Assembly (NCBI GenBank): GCA_951213105.1
Contig: OX578146.1
Location: 53,901,069 to 53,965,068, forward strand
DNA length: 64,000 nucleotides
Reading direction: 5' to 3'
Source of the DNA: Amaurobius ferox
Taxonomy: Eukaryota > Arthropoda > Arachnida > Araneae > Amaurobiidae
This document shows, one piece after another, positions 11,396 to 22,189 of this stretch (the stretch's first letter is position 1; every line of letters starts with the position of its first letter). The position numbers were made by a program, and so were the translations under genes. The notes below the pieces were generated by a model, which was given only the letters and a program-made list of their open reading frames with translations, was not told where the DNA came from and did not search any database.

Positions 11396-12359
11396 TACTT
11401 TCCTTATATACATAATGTATAAGGAAAGTATTGTGACGGGGTCGAAAATTCGAATTCGAGTTTTCGACGGGAGAGCATGTTTCAAGCATCCCTGATCGCG
11501 AATCAAACATTTTTGAAGTAATGTCTGTGTGTGTGTGTGAAAGTATGTGTGTGTGTGAAAGTGTGTGTGTGTGTGTGAAAGTATGTGTGTGTGTGAAAGT
11601 GTGTGTGTGTGTGTCAGTGAGACTGTGGAGACGATAACTGACGAACAAATGGACCGATTTGAACGAAATTTGGTATAAAAATCGCAATCCGTGAACACTG
11701 GAAGTCTATTGTTTTTAAACGTAATCGAATGTTCAGAACCCCCCTAAATTTTCGAGAGAAATTTTGAAAAAATCGTCAAAAAATCAAAGCCGGTAATAAA
11801 GTTACGCAAATAGATATTTCTTATGTAATTTTTCATTAGAAAACGATTAACATGAACCGTTCTCGAGATATTGTACATTTTTCAAAAAAATTATCAAAAA
11901 GTCATATAAAATAAAAAAAATATATTTCCTATCCACATGTTCACTTTCCATATGTAATACCATGCGATAAATTGGGTGACATCATTCTCGTGGATCTAGC
12001 TCGTTCCATTCATGAGAAAAGATACTTCGAGTAATACTTCTGTATTTGAACGCCAATAGTCATTTATCTGCTATAAGAATAACTTATTTCTCCGTCAGTA
12101 ACGCTTGGCGAGATTTTGGCGACGAATTTGGCGGAATGTCGCCAATTTGGCGAATTTTTCAAATGTTGACAAATTAACGAAAATCTCGCCAAAGGGATTA
12201 AAATGACGCTAAATCAATGAAAATGACGACAAATTGTCGAAAATTCAATATCTTGGAAAGAATATAAGTATCTACTATAAGAAAAACCTATTTTTTTTAC
12301 TGTAAAAATAGTAAATTCATTGCATTATATAAGGAAAGTCATGTATTGCCCACATCAGA
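11396..12359 (+). mobile_element. HINE/DINE-1-like element, family C
   Basis: Starts with a hairpin, ACTTTCCTTATATACATAAT / GTATAAGGAAAGT, followed by GGGTCGAAAATTCGAATTCG, then a GT-rich microsatellite (11525-11615). The 3' end has AAGGAAAGTCATG, complementary to the 5' ACTTTCCTT, and then the terminal stem-loop ATGTATTGCCCACAT before TCAGAATTTTTT. The same order of parts occurs in family A (26-40 kb), whose 3' end is nearly the same. Nonautonomous Helentrons (HINE/DINE-1) are known for 5' subterminal inverted repeats, a (GTCY)n tract and a 3' stem-loop. No Rep/helicase coding was found. Confidence 0.6.
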
Positions 12360-12440
12360 ATTTTTTTAACTGTAAAAGTAGTAAATTCATTGCATTATAT
12401 AAGGAAAGTCATGTGTTGTCCACAGATTTTTTTCAAAGAG
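12302..12440. repeat. Direct duplication of about 75 bp at the family C 3' end
   Basis: ACTGTAAAAATAGTAAATTC through AAGGAAAGTCATG and the stem-loop occurs twice in tandem; the second copy reads ATGTGTTGTCCACA. Tandem 3' ends are typical of Helentron-related repeats. Confidence 0.8.
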
Positions 12441-12959
12441 ACTCCCGTAAAATTATTTTTAAAATAATTGGTTTTATTTTTAATCTACGATATTTATTTT
12501 TCAATGTATGTAATTTTTAAAGCAAAATTTGTGTTTCTGTTAATTTAAATTGCTGAATTGTTTAAGAAATTAATTATTAATTGCTGAATTGTTTAAGAAT
12601 ACCACCAGAATTCTCAATCTGGTACTATCCATATGTTAAAAAATATTTTTATCACCTTCTTGCTAACAAGAAAATAAATCCTCCAAATTGCACAAAATAT
12701 CATTTTCAGAACATGTCATTTTATTCCGCAGGTCATACAATAAAACAAAAATTATATAACCTCAGGTTTTTTACCTTAAGGATAATATGGAAAATTCGCC
12801 AAATGACGCTTAGTCAATCAATGCAGTGTCGAAACAAAGTGCTTTAATGGCGCTTTATCATACATTCAGAAAAACTGTTTGGTGATGCGTTTGGCGAAGA
12901 AATCTACTACCTTGTTAAATCCATTAGCAGGTAACATGCGTTACGTTCCATGCGTGACG
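12441..12959. other. No recognisable gene
   Basis: AT-rich, no domain-bearing frame and no clear boundary. Confidence 0.4.
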
Positions 12960-13502
12960 CCTACCTGGTGAACTAGGAGACTGAAATTTTACATATTTAT
13001 TGTGTCAAGTACGGGATAGAACTTCTCCGTTTTCTCGATATCCCCCCATCGGGGATGGGGGTGGCAGTGTATTTATATACCCTCCAGAAGACTACCTAGT
13101 GGCATAGAAGGTGGAAACTTTGCACACCTATAATATGCGACACTAAACAGAACCTAACGGAGTCGAATTTTCGATTCCCCCAGGGGCGAAAAAGTGTTTG
13201 TGTGTGTAGGGGGCGGGGGGGGGGAGACGAGGTGGCAAGTGTTTTCATACCCTCCAAGAGCCCAGCCGTTTAAACTAGAAGGCTGAGTCCTCCTGCGTGT
13301 GCTTAAACTAGAAGGCACATATCGATTTTGGCACATATTGAATTTTGGCACGATCGCCACATATCGAAGGCACAGTATCGAACACGGGACAGAATCTAAC
13401 AGAGCCGAATTTTTGATTTATCTGAAGAAAAGAGGAGGAAGAAAAGTGTTTCAATGCCCACCCGGTGACTACAAGGGTTATTATTTGCATATTTAATGTA
13501 TA
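12960..13502. repeat. Diverged tandem repeat, roughly 150-180 bp x 3
   Basis: The motifs CTAGAAGGC/CTAGGAGAC, GGGACAGAATCTAAC/GGGATAGAACTTC, a GGAGTCGAATTTTCGATT-like segment, and CATACCCTCCA recur in order three times with considerable drift and a G-rich insertion near 13205-13225. Origin unknown. Confidence 0.55.
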
Positions 13503-13757
13503 GCATCAAACACCGGAGGGGAGGGATGACCCAGTGATTAATGCATGGGATTGAACTCGGAGGACTCGTTTGATTCCCGACGCTGCCCAAACTATCCCCG
13601 TGTTTACTTGGAGTACGGGTCCGTTATATTTGGGGTTCGAAAGTCCTTTCGAGAGCTTTGTGGTTGGGAAGGAGGGTATGATCCTTGTGAATATTGCTTC
13701 CATTGGGTTCCACTCTAAATTGGGTCGTACTGTCCTGGCCATCCAAACAGATACATA

Positions 13758-14980
13758 AGGTCGTTCGCACTTTATGGAAACGATTTTGTATTTATGTTTC
13801 TCGTTAGAATTTTGAGATAAGGATTTGGTATTTTCAATAAAATCGTCTGTTACTATTTTGGTTTGATTGGAATGTAGAATTAGAATTGGAATGTAGAATT
13901 AGAATTGGAATGTAGAAGATTTATTTTGAAAATGGCTCTTGAAATTAATAGATGGCTGGAAGGTTACATAAATGCTCTTTCCGAGGAAAAATATTCGTAT
14001 CAACAAATTGTAAAGCGGTGTAAAAATCGAGGTTATTGCATTTCAAAGAACGGTATTTTTAATATATCAAATTTGAAAGGGAAAAAATTGTCTAGTTGAA
14101 AGTAAAATTGAAACAATGGCCGCAAAATTGCATCCTAAGACTGCTCGAATGCGGGTAAATATCAAGAAAGTGAAGTCTCTGATACTAAAAGAGAATCCAC
14201 CGACTCGAAGATCCATTTCATCGAAACTGGGAATGTCTTCTGGCACTGCAAGTAAATTCATTCATAAAGATTTGAAGTTAAAAAAGATGTTTCACAAAAT
14301 ATAAAATTCATCTGCTTATGCCAAAGCATATTGCGGAAAGAAAAATAAATTGTTGAAAATCATAGGAAAAAAACCTAGCTGCTGATAAATGGAAATTTGT
14401 GGTAACACTCGATGTGACATGGGTGTATTTAAGTGACTGTAATAAAAAAGAGCAATTTTCTATTGCTCAACTGACGAAAATGACTGTACGAAATGGCTTC
14501 GTCAATGTACGGAAAAGTTCCCAAAGGGATTCATGATAGTTGCAGGATTTGGCATCAATAAAGTTGAGCTTCATATGGACAAAGCATCTAGTCACACGTT
14601 TAAGTCAACTGTAGCATATTTAGCAAAGAACGAATCAGAAACAGGAGTAAAATGTATCCAATTTAATGAAAAACCTGTAAAATCACCTGACGCTTCTCCT
14701 ATAGACTTTTGCGCTTTCGGTTTGTTAAAACGAGCCTTAGAACGAGCCGGCATCCAAGAACACTGAACGGACTTTGGAAAAAGACTCAAGAGGAGTGGGA
14801 TAAAATTGACATGACGGAGCTAAGAAAAAGTTTACTTTAATGGAAAGTTCGAGCTAGAGCTATAGTCAAGAAACAAAGCTGTCAGATAGGAGCAAGCACA
14901 TCGCCGCAAGAAATGCGCTCTTTATGCATAAAAATTAATTATCAAAATCGTTTCCATAAAGTGCAAACGACCTCCTTCTG
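13758..14980 (+). mobile_element. Mariner element of DD41D (rosa-like) type with 31-bp TIRs
   Basis: TIRs AGGTCGTTCGCACTTTATGG... (13758-13788) and its inverse (14943-14973) differ at one visible position. TA lies just outside on the left (13756-13757) and at 14981-14982 on the right, so the right end may extend six bases past the matched TIR. Length 1.2 kb fits mariner. The transposase inside is broken. Confidence 0.82.
13932..14940 (+). pseudogene. Mariner transposase, DD41D-like, multiply broken
   Basis: Fragments in three places: an N-terminal piece from ATG 13932 (MALEINRWLEGYINALSEEK) with a helix-turn-helix-like start; a second piece around 14116-14304 (TARMRVNIKKVKSLI, PPTRRSISSKLGMSS); and a catalytic piece at 14395-14766 with VTLDVTWVYLSD (first Asp), ELHMDKASSH (second Asp) and SPDASPIDFCAF (third Asp). 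I count 41 residues between the second and third Asp, which is the spacing of rosa-type mariners. Stops and frameshifts separate the pieces, so no enzyme can be made. The gene sits inside TIRs at normal distance. Confidence 0.8.
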
Positions 14981-15045
14981 TACTTTTAATTTTCGGGTAG
15001 CTCGGATGGTCTGGGTGGAAAGAAAAAAGAAAGTATCAAACACGA

Positions 15046-15485
15046 GGGTGGAGTGGGGTGGGTGCGGGACAGAACAGTGGTTAAGGGACGGGGATTGCAC
15101 AGAGAGCACCCGCATTCAATTCCCGTGCTGCCTAAACTATCCCCGTGTCTACACGGAGTACGGGAACGTTATATCTGTGGGTAGGGTTTCTTTCAGGCAT
15201 TTCCGGGGGGGAGCCTTCGTCCCCCAGAGACATTTTATGAAACCTGGCTTTCATTTATGTGGTACAACATTTAGATGTATTTATATAGGGCAAATAGAAA
15301 ATTTTCTCGCTCTAAAATGTCATGCTCCCACCAGCCAAAAAGTCCTGAAACAAATACTGTTTGTGGGTCCGAAAGTCCTTCTGAGGGGTTGGTGACAGGA
15401 GATGGAGGGTACGGACCCTGTTGATGTCGACCTCACTGGATTCTCGTCTAAATTAGGTGTAGTACCTTCCTGACCGTTTAAACAG
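15046..15485 (+). mobile_element. Diverged tRNA-derived SINE with an internal insertion
   Basis: The head has a B-box-like CATTCAATTCCCG, followed by TGCCTAAACTATCCCCGTGT and CGGAGTACGGGAACGTTATA, the shared SINE core. After CTGTGGGTA the core is interrupted by about 180 bp of other sequence (15187-15362), then resumes at TTTGTGGGTCCGAAAGTCCT and runs to AAACAGATACCTTACAC. The interrupting piece has no recognised ends; TGTGGGT occurs on both sides and may be its target duplication. Confidence 0.7.
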
Positions 15486-15684
15486 ATACCTTACACATTC
15501 GATATAAGTTACTTACTTTATTGGTATAAGTTCAGTTGAAACGAATAAAATTTCTCCCTCCCTGAAAAATTTGCTCCCCACTAATTTTGTATGCTTCTAA
15601 GTAAAAGGGAAATATAAAATTTCAAGGGAAGTCATGACATGGGAAGTCATGACAAAGGAAGTCATGTCGTGCTGACATGATATG

Positions 15685-16559
15685 CAGGGTGTCCCAAAAA
15701 CATTGATCCCGGCTTTTAGGCCGGATATTGATCTTAGACATATAAAATAAATTATAAAGTTGCGTAAAAAGGCACAGAATTTTATGAAATCGATAAAAAA
15801 TTTCTATGGATTAAATTTGAAGAAATACACAATTTAGATTTTTATACGGTCCCCGTACAAAAACATTTCCAATGAGTAAAATGTGCCCCATACACTAATG
15901 AGGTGATGTACAAAATTTCAGCATTTTATCATAAAAAGTCCTAGAGATATGTTTAAACAAAGTTGGTGAGGGATCAATCACAAATTAAAATGTAAATGTT
16001 TACAGCAAGAGTGCAAATGACGCAACGCAGAAATGCATCGTAGGCAAATAATATCTGCCTCTTATCTTTAATGGATCTTTGGCATGGATGGAAAACATTT
16101 TGAAGAAGCTTTGTAATCTTTTTCTAAAGCTATTATTTCTACACAGTGTAGATACTTTTGTACCAATAAATAACAAAATTATTATTTATTTATATAATCA
16201 TTGTTTTCTTTCGCAATTTGTGTACGACCCCTGAAACGCGATCTGCCGACATGATTTTTTCCCTCTGAAAACCCTTGTCGATGCATCGAAAAGTGATTTA
16301 AGTCAGCATTTTTTCTTTTCATATCTCTGGGACTTTTTATGATAAAATGCTGAAATTTTGTACATCACCTTAGTGTATGGGGCACATTTTACTTATTGGA
16401 AATGCTTTTGTATGGAGGCTGTATAAAAATTTACGTTTTGTATTTCTTCAATTTTAATTCCTAATTAAATAATTTACTCCTAATAAAATTTTAATTCCTT
16501 ATTTCAAAGATAAATATTTAAGGAATAAAAGCGGAGGTCATTGTTTTCGAGACACCCTG
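15685..16559. mobile_element. Long-TIR MITE, CAGGGTGTCCC family
   Basis: Ends CAGGGTGTCCCAAAAACA and its inverse TTTTCGAGACACCCTG. The inverted arms extend about 240-270 bp (15685-15950 and 16317-16559), including AATGTGCCCCATACACTAA / TTAGTGTATGGGGCACATT. TA follows the right end and TG precedes the left, consistent with a decayed TA target duplication of a Tc1/mariner-type nonautonomous element. The 370-bp middle has no coding. Confidence 0.85.
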
Positions 16560-17255
16560 TAGATATATCATACATAAAAAAAAATCAGACATAATTAAAA
16601 AAAATGTCTTAGAAGTTTAAAATATAATGCAAATAAATTAAAACAGAAGGTATTGTCTATTTTCCTTCCATTAGAAATATTTCGTAGTTTAGGCGTGTTT
16701 AAAATGTTGCAAGTAAAATTACTTTTATCATAAGCTTTCAACAAGAAAAAGCTGAACAAAATAATAAAATTCGACACTAACTTATACTGTAAACGCTGCA
16801 GTAGTTAGTAATGCTAGTTTGATAGCCTTCAAAAAGACTTTCCTTTTCAAATAGAATGAAAATAATATGAATATCAAATCAAGCGCGGGTAAAGAAGAAT
16901 TGAAATTTAAATCGCAGCAAGAAACAGTGGAGTGAACGAGTGATATGAACTAAAACTAATAAAAACGAAATGAAATACTCTATCTAAATATCAATATATC
17001 GTAGTGTCGTACAAGACAGAGCACCAGTTTCAATATGTGTGTAATCTCCAGTTTCAATATGTGGTTCTTATCGTCAAACGGTGACATTAATTCAGTGACC
17101 CTAATTGGAGGTTCGAGGTTTTTATTTACTACTTTTTATTATTTGTCCTAGCTCCTAGTGTGGCAGTTTGTTGCACATTTAGAGTTTAAGCAGTTTGGGA
17201 GGTTGATGCAGATCTAAGGGTTACCTAGCGTTTTGGCAGTTTAGAGTTTAGAATA
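16560..17255. other. No recognisable gene
   Basis: AT-rich. The motif CAGTTTAGAGTTTA occurs in variants at about 17185 and 17240, just outside the LINE tail. Confidence 0.4.
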
Positions 17256-17331
17256 TTTTTTTTTTTTTTTTTTTTTATAAAATAATAGTCGCGAGTTTTA
17301 TTTAAAAATCAGATGTTTGAGGTGGGATCTT

Positions 17332-20021
17332 TTAATTCCGATTATCGATGTTTAGAACAGCGCGGGGTCTCTTACGAGATTTGGCCTTGCGATGATCATA
17401 GTCATGCAGATTGAATAACATTTCGTTTGGAACGGATGGCAAATTTCTGTAAAATTTAATCGCTAGCTTTTTAATTTGGGCTCTAACAGTTTTTATTTTG
17501 AAGTCATTCCTAATTACCGAGTTTTTTAAGTACCTGGGAGCTTTCCTGATAATCCGTAGGATTTTGTTTTGATTTGTCTCTAGGAGGTCTATTGTAGTTT
17601 TACAGGCATATCCCCATACGGGTGCTGCATACAGCATTCCCGGGCGGATGACCGATTTATTAATTAGGAGTTTATTTTGATAACTTAGATTTCCGTTTCC
17701 TATCATTGGGTATAAGGCTCCTGTGGCCATATACGCTTTTTTGATTAAGTTCGTTACGTGCTGTTTCCAGGTTAGGTGGGAATCTATCGTTACACCTAGG
17801 TATTTAGTAGATTTTTCCGCTTTTAGGGCATGGTTGTTTATGTACAGAGGCGGCGGAGGTTTACGTTTTCTAGAGAAATAAATCCAATGACATTTATTGG
17901 GGTTTAATTTTATTCGCCATTTTTCCAGCCAAGTTTGGAGTATGTCTAAGTGTTGTTGTAGCTGTCTGTGCATTACTGAGACATAGGGGTGTTTTGCAAG
18001 TATCGCACTGTTGTCTGCATAGAGTGCCAGCTCTGTGTTTGGAGTCCTAGGGATGTCGTTCATGTATATGTTAAAGAGTGTCGGGCCCAGGATAGAACCT
18101 TGCGGTACACTACTTTTAATGAGCTTGGGTGTAGATAAGTTACCTCCTACTCTGACTTGAAAGTGTCTGTTATTTAAGTATGAGATTAAAAGTTTGACAA
18201 GTGCGTCAGGGACTTTTAAAGTGATCAATTTGTACGCTAATCCACAGTGCCATACTTTATCAAAGGCTTTTTGTATGTCCAAAAAAAATCGCAGCTGTGG
18301 GTGTCTTGTTATTGAGACCAGAAGATATGTACTCTACCACTCTCAGCAATTGATGAGTGGTGGAGTGCTTTGGCCGAAATCCAAACTGCTCCGGAATGAT
18401 AATGTCATTCTCACTAAGGTGCGTGTTCAGTCTCTTAAGAATAATTTTCTCAGTAATTTTACTAAGTGTCGGTAGCAAGCTAATTGGTCTGTAGTTGGCT
18501 GGAATTATGGCATCCTCACCAGGCTTATGGATTGGTATAATTATCGCTTCCTTCTATTCTTTGGGGAAATAGTTTAGTTTTAATATTTTATTTATTAAGA
18601 TAGTCAAGTAACATATTACGTTTAAGGGTAGGTTTTTAACCGCAATATTTCTGATTTTGTCGTGCCCTGGGCTTTTACGGTTTTTGAGATTTTTAATAAT
18701 TTCTACTATCTCTTGCGGGGTGGCTGGGTTAATCTCAGCCGTTACCGGGGAATTCCTGAAGTTATTTAACGTTTGACTAACCATTCTTAGGGTGTCCTGA
18801 CACATTAGATCGTGGTTTGGTTGGAATTGTTTTTCATAATGGCTTGCGAGCGCCTCGGCTTTTTCCTCGTCTGAGTACGCGATGTTAGCACCATCTATTA
18901 GTGGCGGGAGCTTAATTTGAGGTTTCCTGAGTCTTTTTGCGAATTGCCAGAGCGATACGTCTTCTGGGCTAAGGGATTCGATTAGTTCTTTATACTGTTG
19001 CTGCTTTTCTGCGACAATTTTTTTCCCTGACTTTGCACGTGAGTCTGTTAAGCTCCCTTTTAAGGGCGGGGTCTCTGTTAGCCTGCCATGTCTTACGTAT
19101 TCTATTTCTTTGCCTGACTAATTGTTTGACATGGTGGGAAAGTGTGGGCATTTTTGGAGACTCACGATGTGTTGTGGCAGAGGCAATTGCTCTCTTGATT
19201 TCTGTTGTGAGTGTGTGCGTGGCAGAGTCAATATCCGCCGTGCTCATTATGTTAGGTACTGCTAAGTGCGGCTCGAAGAGTGTTCTTTTGAATACTTCCC
19301 AGTTGACCCTCTCTTGTCCCAAAGAGGCTGGAAGAAGTGTGTTCAGGTCGAATGTCACCAGTACCGGCAGATGATCCGAGTCGAATTCATCCAGGGTACT
19401 AATAGTGTGAGCGTAATCTATGTTTCGCGTTAGGACAAAGTCTATAAATGAGCCGTTGGCGCCTGAGGAGCAGGTTGGTGTCGACGGTACAATAATGTTA
19501 GTGTTTGTCGTGTTCAGCAGTCTGTGTATCTGTGTACCGCGTGAATTGGCTCTCCTACAGCCCCACGCTCGGTGGTGCGCGTTGAAGTCGCCTGCGAGTA
19601 TAGTGTTTGGATATCGCGCGAAAAGCAGTTCCAGTTGCGCAGCTACATCTACTCTACTCATATTTTTGACATATGTTGAGGTTAGGATAAACGGGCTAGT
19701 ATTATTAATTTTAATTTTTATACTAGTATTTTCTATACCTTGAAGATTTATGTTGTTCAGTTCCTCGTGGGGAATATTTCTTTTAATGTATACTGCTGTT
19801 CCTCCATGGGGCGTTCTAGCATTAGTATTTGAGCTAAGATTATGATAGCATATATAGTTGGCTATGTTTAGTTTTTTACTTTCTCTAACTTTAGTTTCCT
19901 GAATTAATAAGGCGTCTACGTCATTTTCATTTACATAGTTCCTAAGTTCATTTATTCTTGGAGATATGCCGTTCGCATTCCAAAATATTATTTTTAAGGA
20001 TTCTTTTTGGGACCTAGCCAT
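17332..20021 (-). pseudogene. LINE ORF2: AP endonuclease plus reverse transcriptase, four lesions
   Basis: Start ATG at 20019-20021 (MARSQKESLK). The endonuclease is complete: IIFWNANGI, LIQETK, LAGDFNAHHRAWG, FIDFVLT and SDHLPVL carry the usual Asn, Glu, Asp/Asn and SDH residues. The RT follows: NYRPISLLPTLSK, EQFGFRPKHSTTHQLL, DIQKAFDKVWH, SSVPQGSILGPTLFNIY, YADN, YLGVTIDSHLTWKQH, stop TAA at 17332. Lesions: one extra A in an A run at about 19018-19024; TGG to TAG at 18554-18556; one extra base in the 8-T run at 18281-18288; and the catalytic YADD reads YADN (GAC to AAC). Two of the four are homopolymer insertions, so they may be assembly errors; the stop and the YADN change are substitutions. 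Confidence 0.9.
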
Positions 20022-20508
20022 GACGGGTTTGATTCTCACTGTTACTTTTAAAGTCCGCGATTATTTTAAGGGCCTCAAAGACCATTACCATAGGATCGCT
20101 CTTTTTTTGTACTAACTCTGCGAACTGCATCAACAGATGTTTTATGTCGTCTAGATTGAACATGCTAATAAATCCTCTGATGAGGTTGAGGATATCCTCC
20201 ATCTTTTCAGCATCAGATTTATCAGTCGGTTCAGTCTCAGCTTCCATTTCCTCAGCCTCAACCGCGGTTTGCACTTTTTTGTGAGTGTCCTTTTGGAACT
20301 CGATAGTTTTTTGCTTTTTTTCACCCGTTTTAACTAACAGCTGGGTTTGCGCGATCTCTTCACCCCTGACTCGTTTATTTTGTTTCCAATCATCAACCTT
20401 CCTGTCAAGCCTATCCTTTGCCTGTCTGGCTTTTTCTATTTCCGATCTCTTTTTAATGGCAGCTGTAGCTGCTCTTACTTCCTCCAGGGTCAATCTAAAT
20501 ATCAATAA
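20014..20508 (-). pseudogene. LINE ORF1 (gag-like) C-terminal part
   Basis: An open frame without its own ATG, rich in Glu/Lys and predicted coiled coil (EEVRAATAAIKKRSEIEKAR, QAKDRLDRKVDDWKQNKRVR), then a C-terminal segment FNLDDIKHLLMQFAELVQKK. It ends with TAG at 20014-20016, overlapping the ORF2 ATG. Zinc-knuckle and RNA-binding parts of a normal ORF1 would lie upstream and are missing. The identification rests on position and composition rather than on a motif. Confidence 0.7.
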
Positions 20509-20600
20509 AGTAAAATAATTTATTATATAGAATTTACTTTTAAAATATTATCGGTATCTATGAAAGTTGCATAAAAATACATATTCCTTTTTAATTTTTA
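20509..20600. repeat. Diverged low-copy repeat (copies near 21035-21130 and 25390-25490)
   Basis: The shared order is TAAAATAATTTATTATATAG, CTTTTAAAATATTATCGGTA, a CATAAAAATA-like segment, TTCCTTTTTAATTTTTAG. The three copies share the orientation and differ by substitutions and small gaps. The LINE 5' end abuts the first copy. Confidence 0.55.
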
Positions 20601-20617
20601 GTAATCTCATACTCCTG

Positions 20618-20715
20618 TTGTTGTTGTTGAGACCAAGACCGTCCGACCTACCAGAAAGGTGTAAGGTAACTGTATGGACGGCCGGGAAGTGCCACCCAAT
20701 TTAGACCGGACCCAA
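20618..20715 (-). mobile_element. 5'-truncated SINE (SINE-1) with 10-bp target duplication
   Basis: Contains the SINE-1 3' end (inverse of GTTGTTGAGACC...GTCCGACC and GGACGGCCGGGAAGTGCCAC). It is flanked by CATACTCCTG at 20608-20617 and 20716-20725. The tRNA head and most of the core are missing. Confidence 0.88.
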
Positions 20716-20725
20716 CATACTCCTG

Positions 20726-21850
20726 TGAATAATGTCAAATGTTTTAACCTTTACTAAAGCCTGGCTAATTGGTTGCTGTCGAAAAATTTTATCTATGTGA
20801 TCTGCCAGACTATAAGTCAAATCAAATTTTTATCTGAAATGGCAGAATTAGTGGCAATATGAAATTCATACCAAGAAACCTATTTCAATTTTCGCTTGTT
20901 TATTTTATCTGCTTAATAATGTATTAACAATTCCCTTTTACATTTACTGTAATTAAACACTGTTTCAATTGGCTACGGTCTTATTTGCAGTAGCTTTCCG
21001 GATCAAAATAAATATTAGCTAACTTAATTACGTTTTTTGAAAGAAATAATTCATTATATACAATATACTTTTATAATAGTATCGATATATATCATATGAA
21101 AGATGCGCAAAAAATATTTCTATTTTAATTTTTCGAAATGATTTTGGATCCTGTCTAATTGGCTACTGTTGAAAAAGTTAATTTATGTGACCAGCCGGGC
21201 TATATAAAAATGAAATAAAATATTGACCCAGCATTTCAGAATCAGTTTCTATATAAAATGCATATCGAAAATCTATTTCAATTTTCGCATTATTTTCTGA
21301 TAATTTTAGCAGCTGATAAAACAGTGATTTGGAACTAAATCATCTTAAAATTTACCCGTTACATATTTGTTGTAAATAAACGTTATTTTAATGCTCCAAG
21401 AAAATTCCGAATGATAATAATGGGAGGGGCAAATGGGAGCGTGACTTACTCGCAATTGACACATTTCAGGCTTATTCACAGCAAAATAATGTAGATCTTT
21501 TCAAAATAGGGCTTGTTTTCTGTAATTGAGCGTAATTGTCGGGATTATCAATTTGTTTAATTTCTTGTTGAAAGTCGTGATCCTTGCCAGGGTTTTTATA
21601 CAAAAGTAAAGCAGAAGTCTTCCTTTGCAATTAATAGAGGGCGCTGCTTTTCAAAAGTTAAACACGGATGAGAAAATCGGGCATAATGTATAATATTTCG
21701 CACCTATCGACTTCCCAACAAAACATTCTAATGAGTTATTGAGCCATTCAACGTCCAACGAGACAAATCACGTATTCCTGGGGGATTCTGATTAACCTTA
21801 AACTATTACAATAAAATAAATAAGTTGGTATCACGTCTGATTTCAAATAA
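20726..21850. other. No gene recognised
   Basis: AT-rich, including a diverged copy of the local repeat at 21035-21130. No domain-bearing frame. Confidence 0.4.
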
Positions 21851-22189
21851 ATAAGATTAAGCACACAATGTAATGCACACATTTATGTAATAAAATAGTA
21901 GTTTTAATTGTACTTTTCTTGAGATATACTCGTTTTTGAATCCGTTAAAAAAATATTTTATGTTATTTGTGTATTTTTCCTTAGATAATCGAATGTTCAT
22001 TTACTAATTGTATTTATGTAAATTTATCATCTTTACTGGTCTATATATGAACGATCCTTTTTACTTTCCATGTAGCCACTGATGAAGAGCGTATTAACGC
22101 TCGAAAGCGCTCTGGCCTTTTCCCATTTTGTACGTTTTATAAGAAGTGTAATAAAAGACCTTCTATCAAAGTTGTGTGCTTAATCTTAT
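21851..22189. repeat. 339-bp unit bounded by perfect 18-bp inverted repeats
   Basis: ATAAGATTAAGCACACAA at 21851-21868 is matched in inverse by TTGTGTGCTTAATCTTAT at 22172-22189. The unit contains the hammerhead-like motif at 22075-22116 and no coding. It may be a short nonautonomous retroelement or part of a PLE terminal repeat. Confidence 0.75.
22075..22116 (+). ncRNA. Candidate hammerhead ribozyme (type I, minimal helix III)
   Basis: Core parts in order: GCCA (helix I 5'), CTGATGA (22079-22085), helix II GAGCGT-ATTA-ACGCTC (perfect 6-bp stem, 22087-22102), GAAA (22103-22106), GCGC, TC, TGGC (helix I 3', pairs with GCCA). The predicted cleavage triplet is CUC, cutting after 22112. One A at 22086 is extra between CTGATGA and helix II. 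Helix III would be GCGC, which is self-complementary and could form only weakly within one strand but well between two copies. Hammerheads with tiny helix III are known from PLE terminal repeats, and PLE RT fragments occur elsewhere in this window. Activity is not shown by sequence alone. Confidence 0.6.

Larger units (their letters stand above)
13503..15012 (+). mobile_element. Old tRNA-derived SINE, split by a mariner insertion
   Basis: The left part (13503-13757) has a degenerate tRNA-like head (TTTGATTCCC as B-box remnant), then the core GTACGGGTCCGTTATA...GAAAGTCCTT and CCAAACAGATACA. The right part (14981-15012) continues with GGTAGCTCGGATGGTCTGGG, which matches the 3' end of the young SINE at 26245-26533 (GGTAGGTTGGACGGTCTGGG). 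Joining the two sides recreates the SINE order, showing that the mariner landed inside it. Confidence 0.75.
17256..20508 (-). mobile_element. Jockey-like non-LTR retrotransposon, 5'-truncated, nearly complete ORF2
   Basis: On the minus strand: the C-terminal part of ORF1, then ORF2 with AP endonuclease and RT, a short 3' UTR, and a 21-base A tail (T run at 17256-17276 on the plus strand). The 5' end at about 20508 is inferred because the sequence beyond it belongs to a local repeat also seen at 21035-21130 and 25390-25490. ORF1 and ORF2 overlap by 8 bases (ATGGCTAG). I could not find a convincing target duplication. The copy carries two homopolymer frameshifts, one stop and a catalytic change, described under ORF2. 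Confidence 0.9.

Noticed and set aside
11309..11698. Thr/His-rich protein on the minus strand
   Set aside because: The composition comes from the GT microsatellite of a HINE-like repeat.
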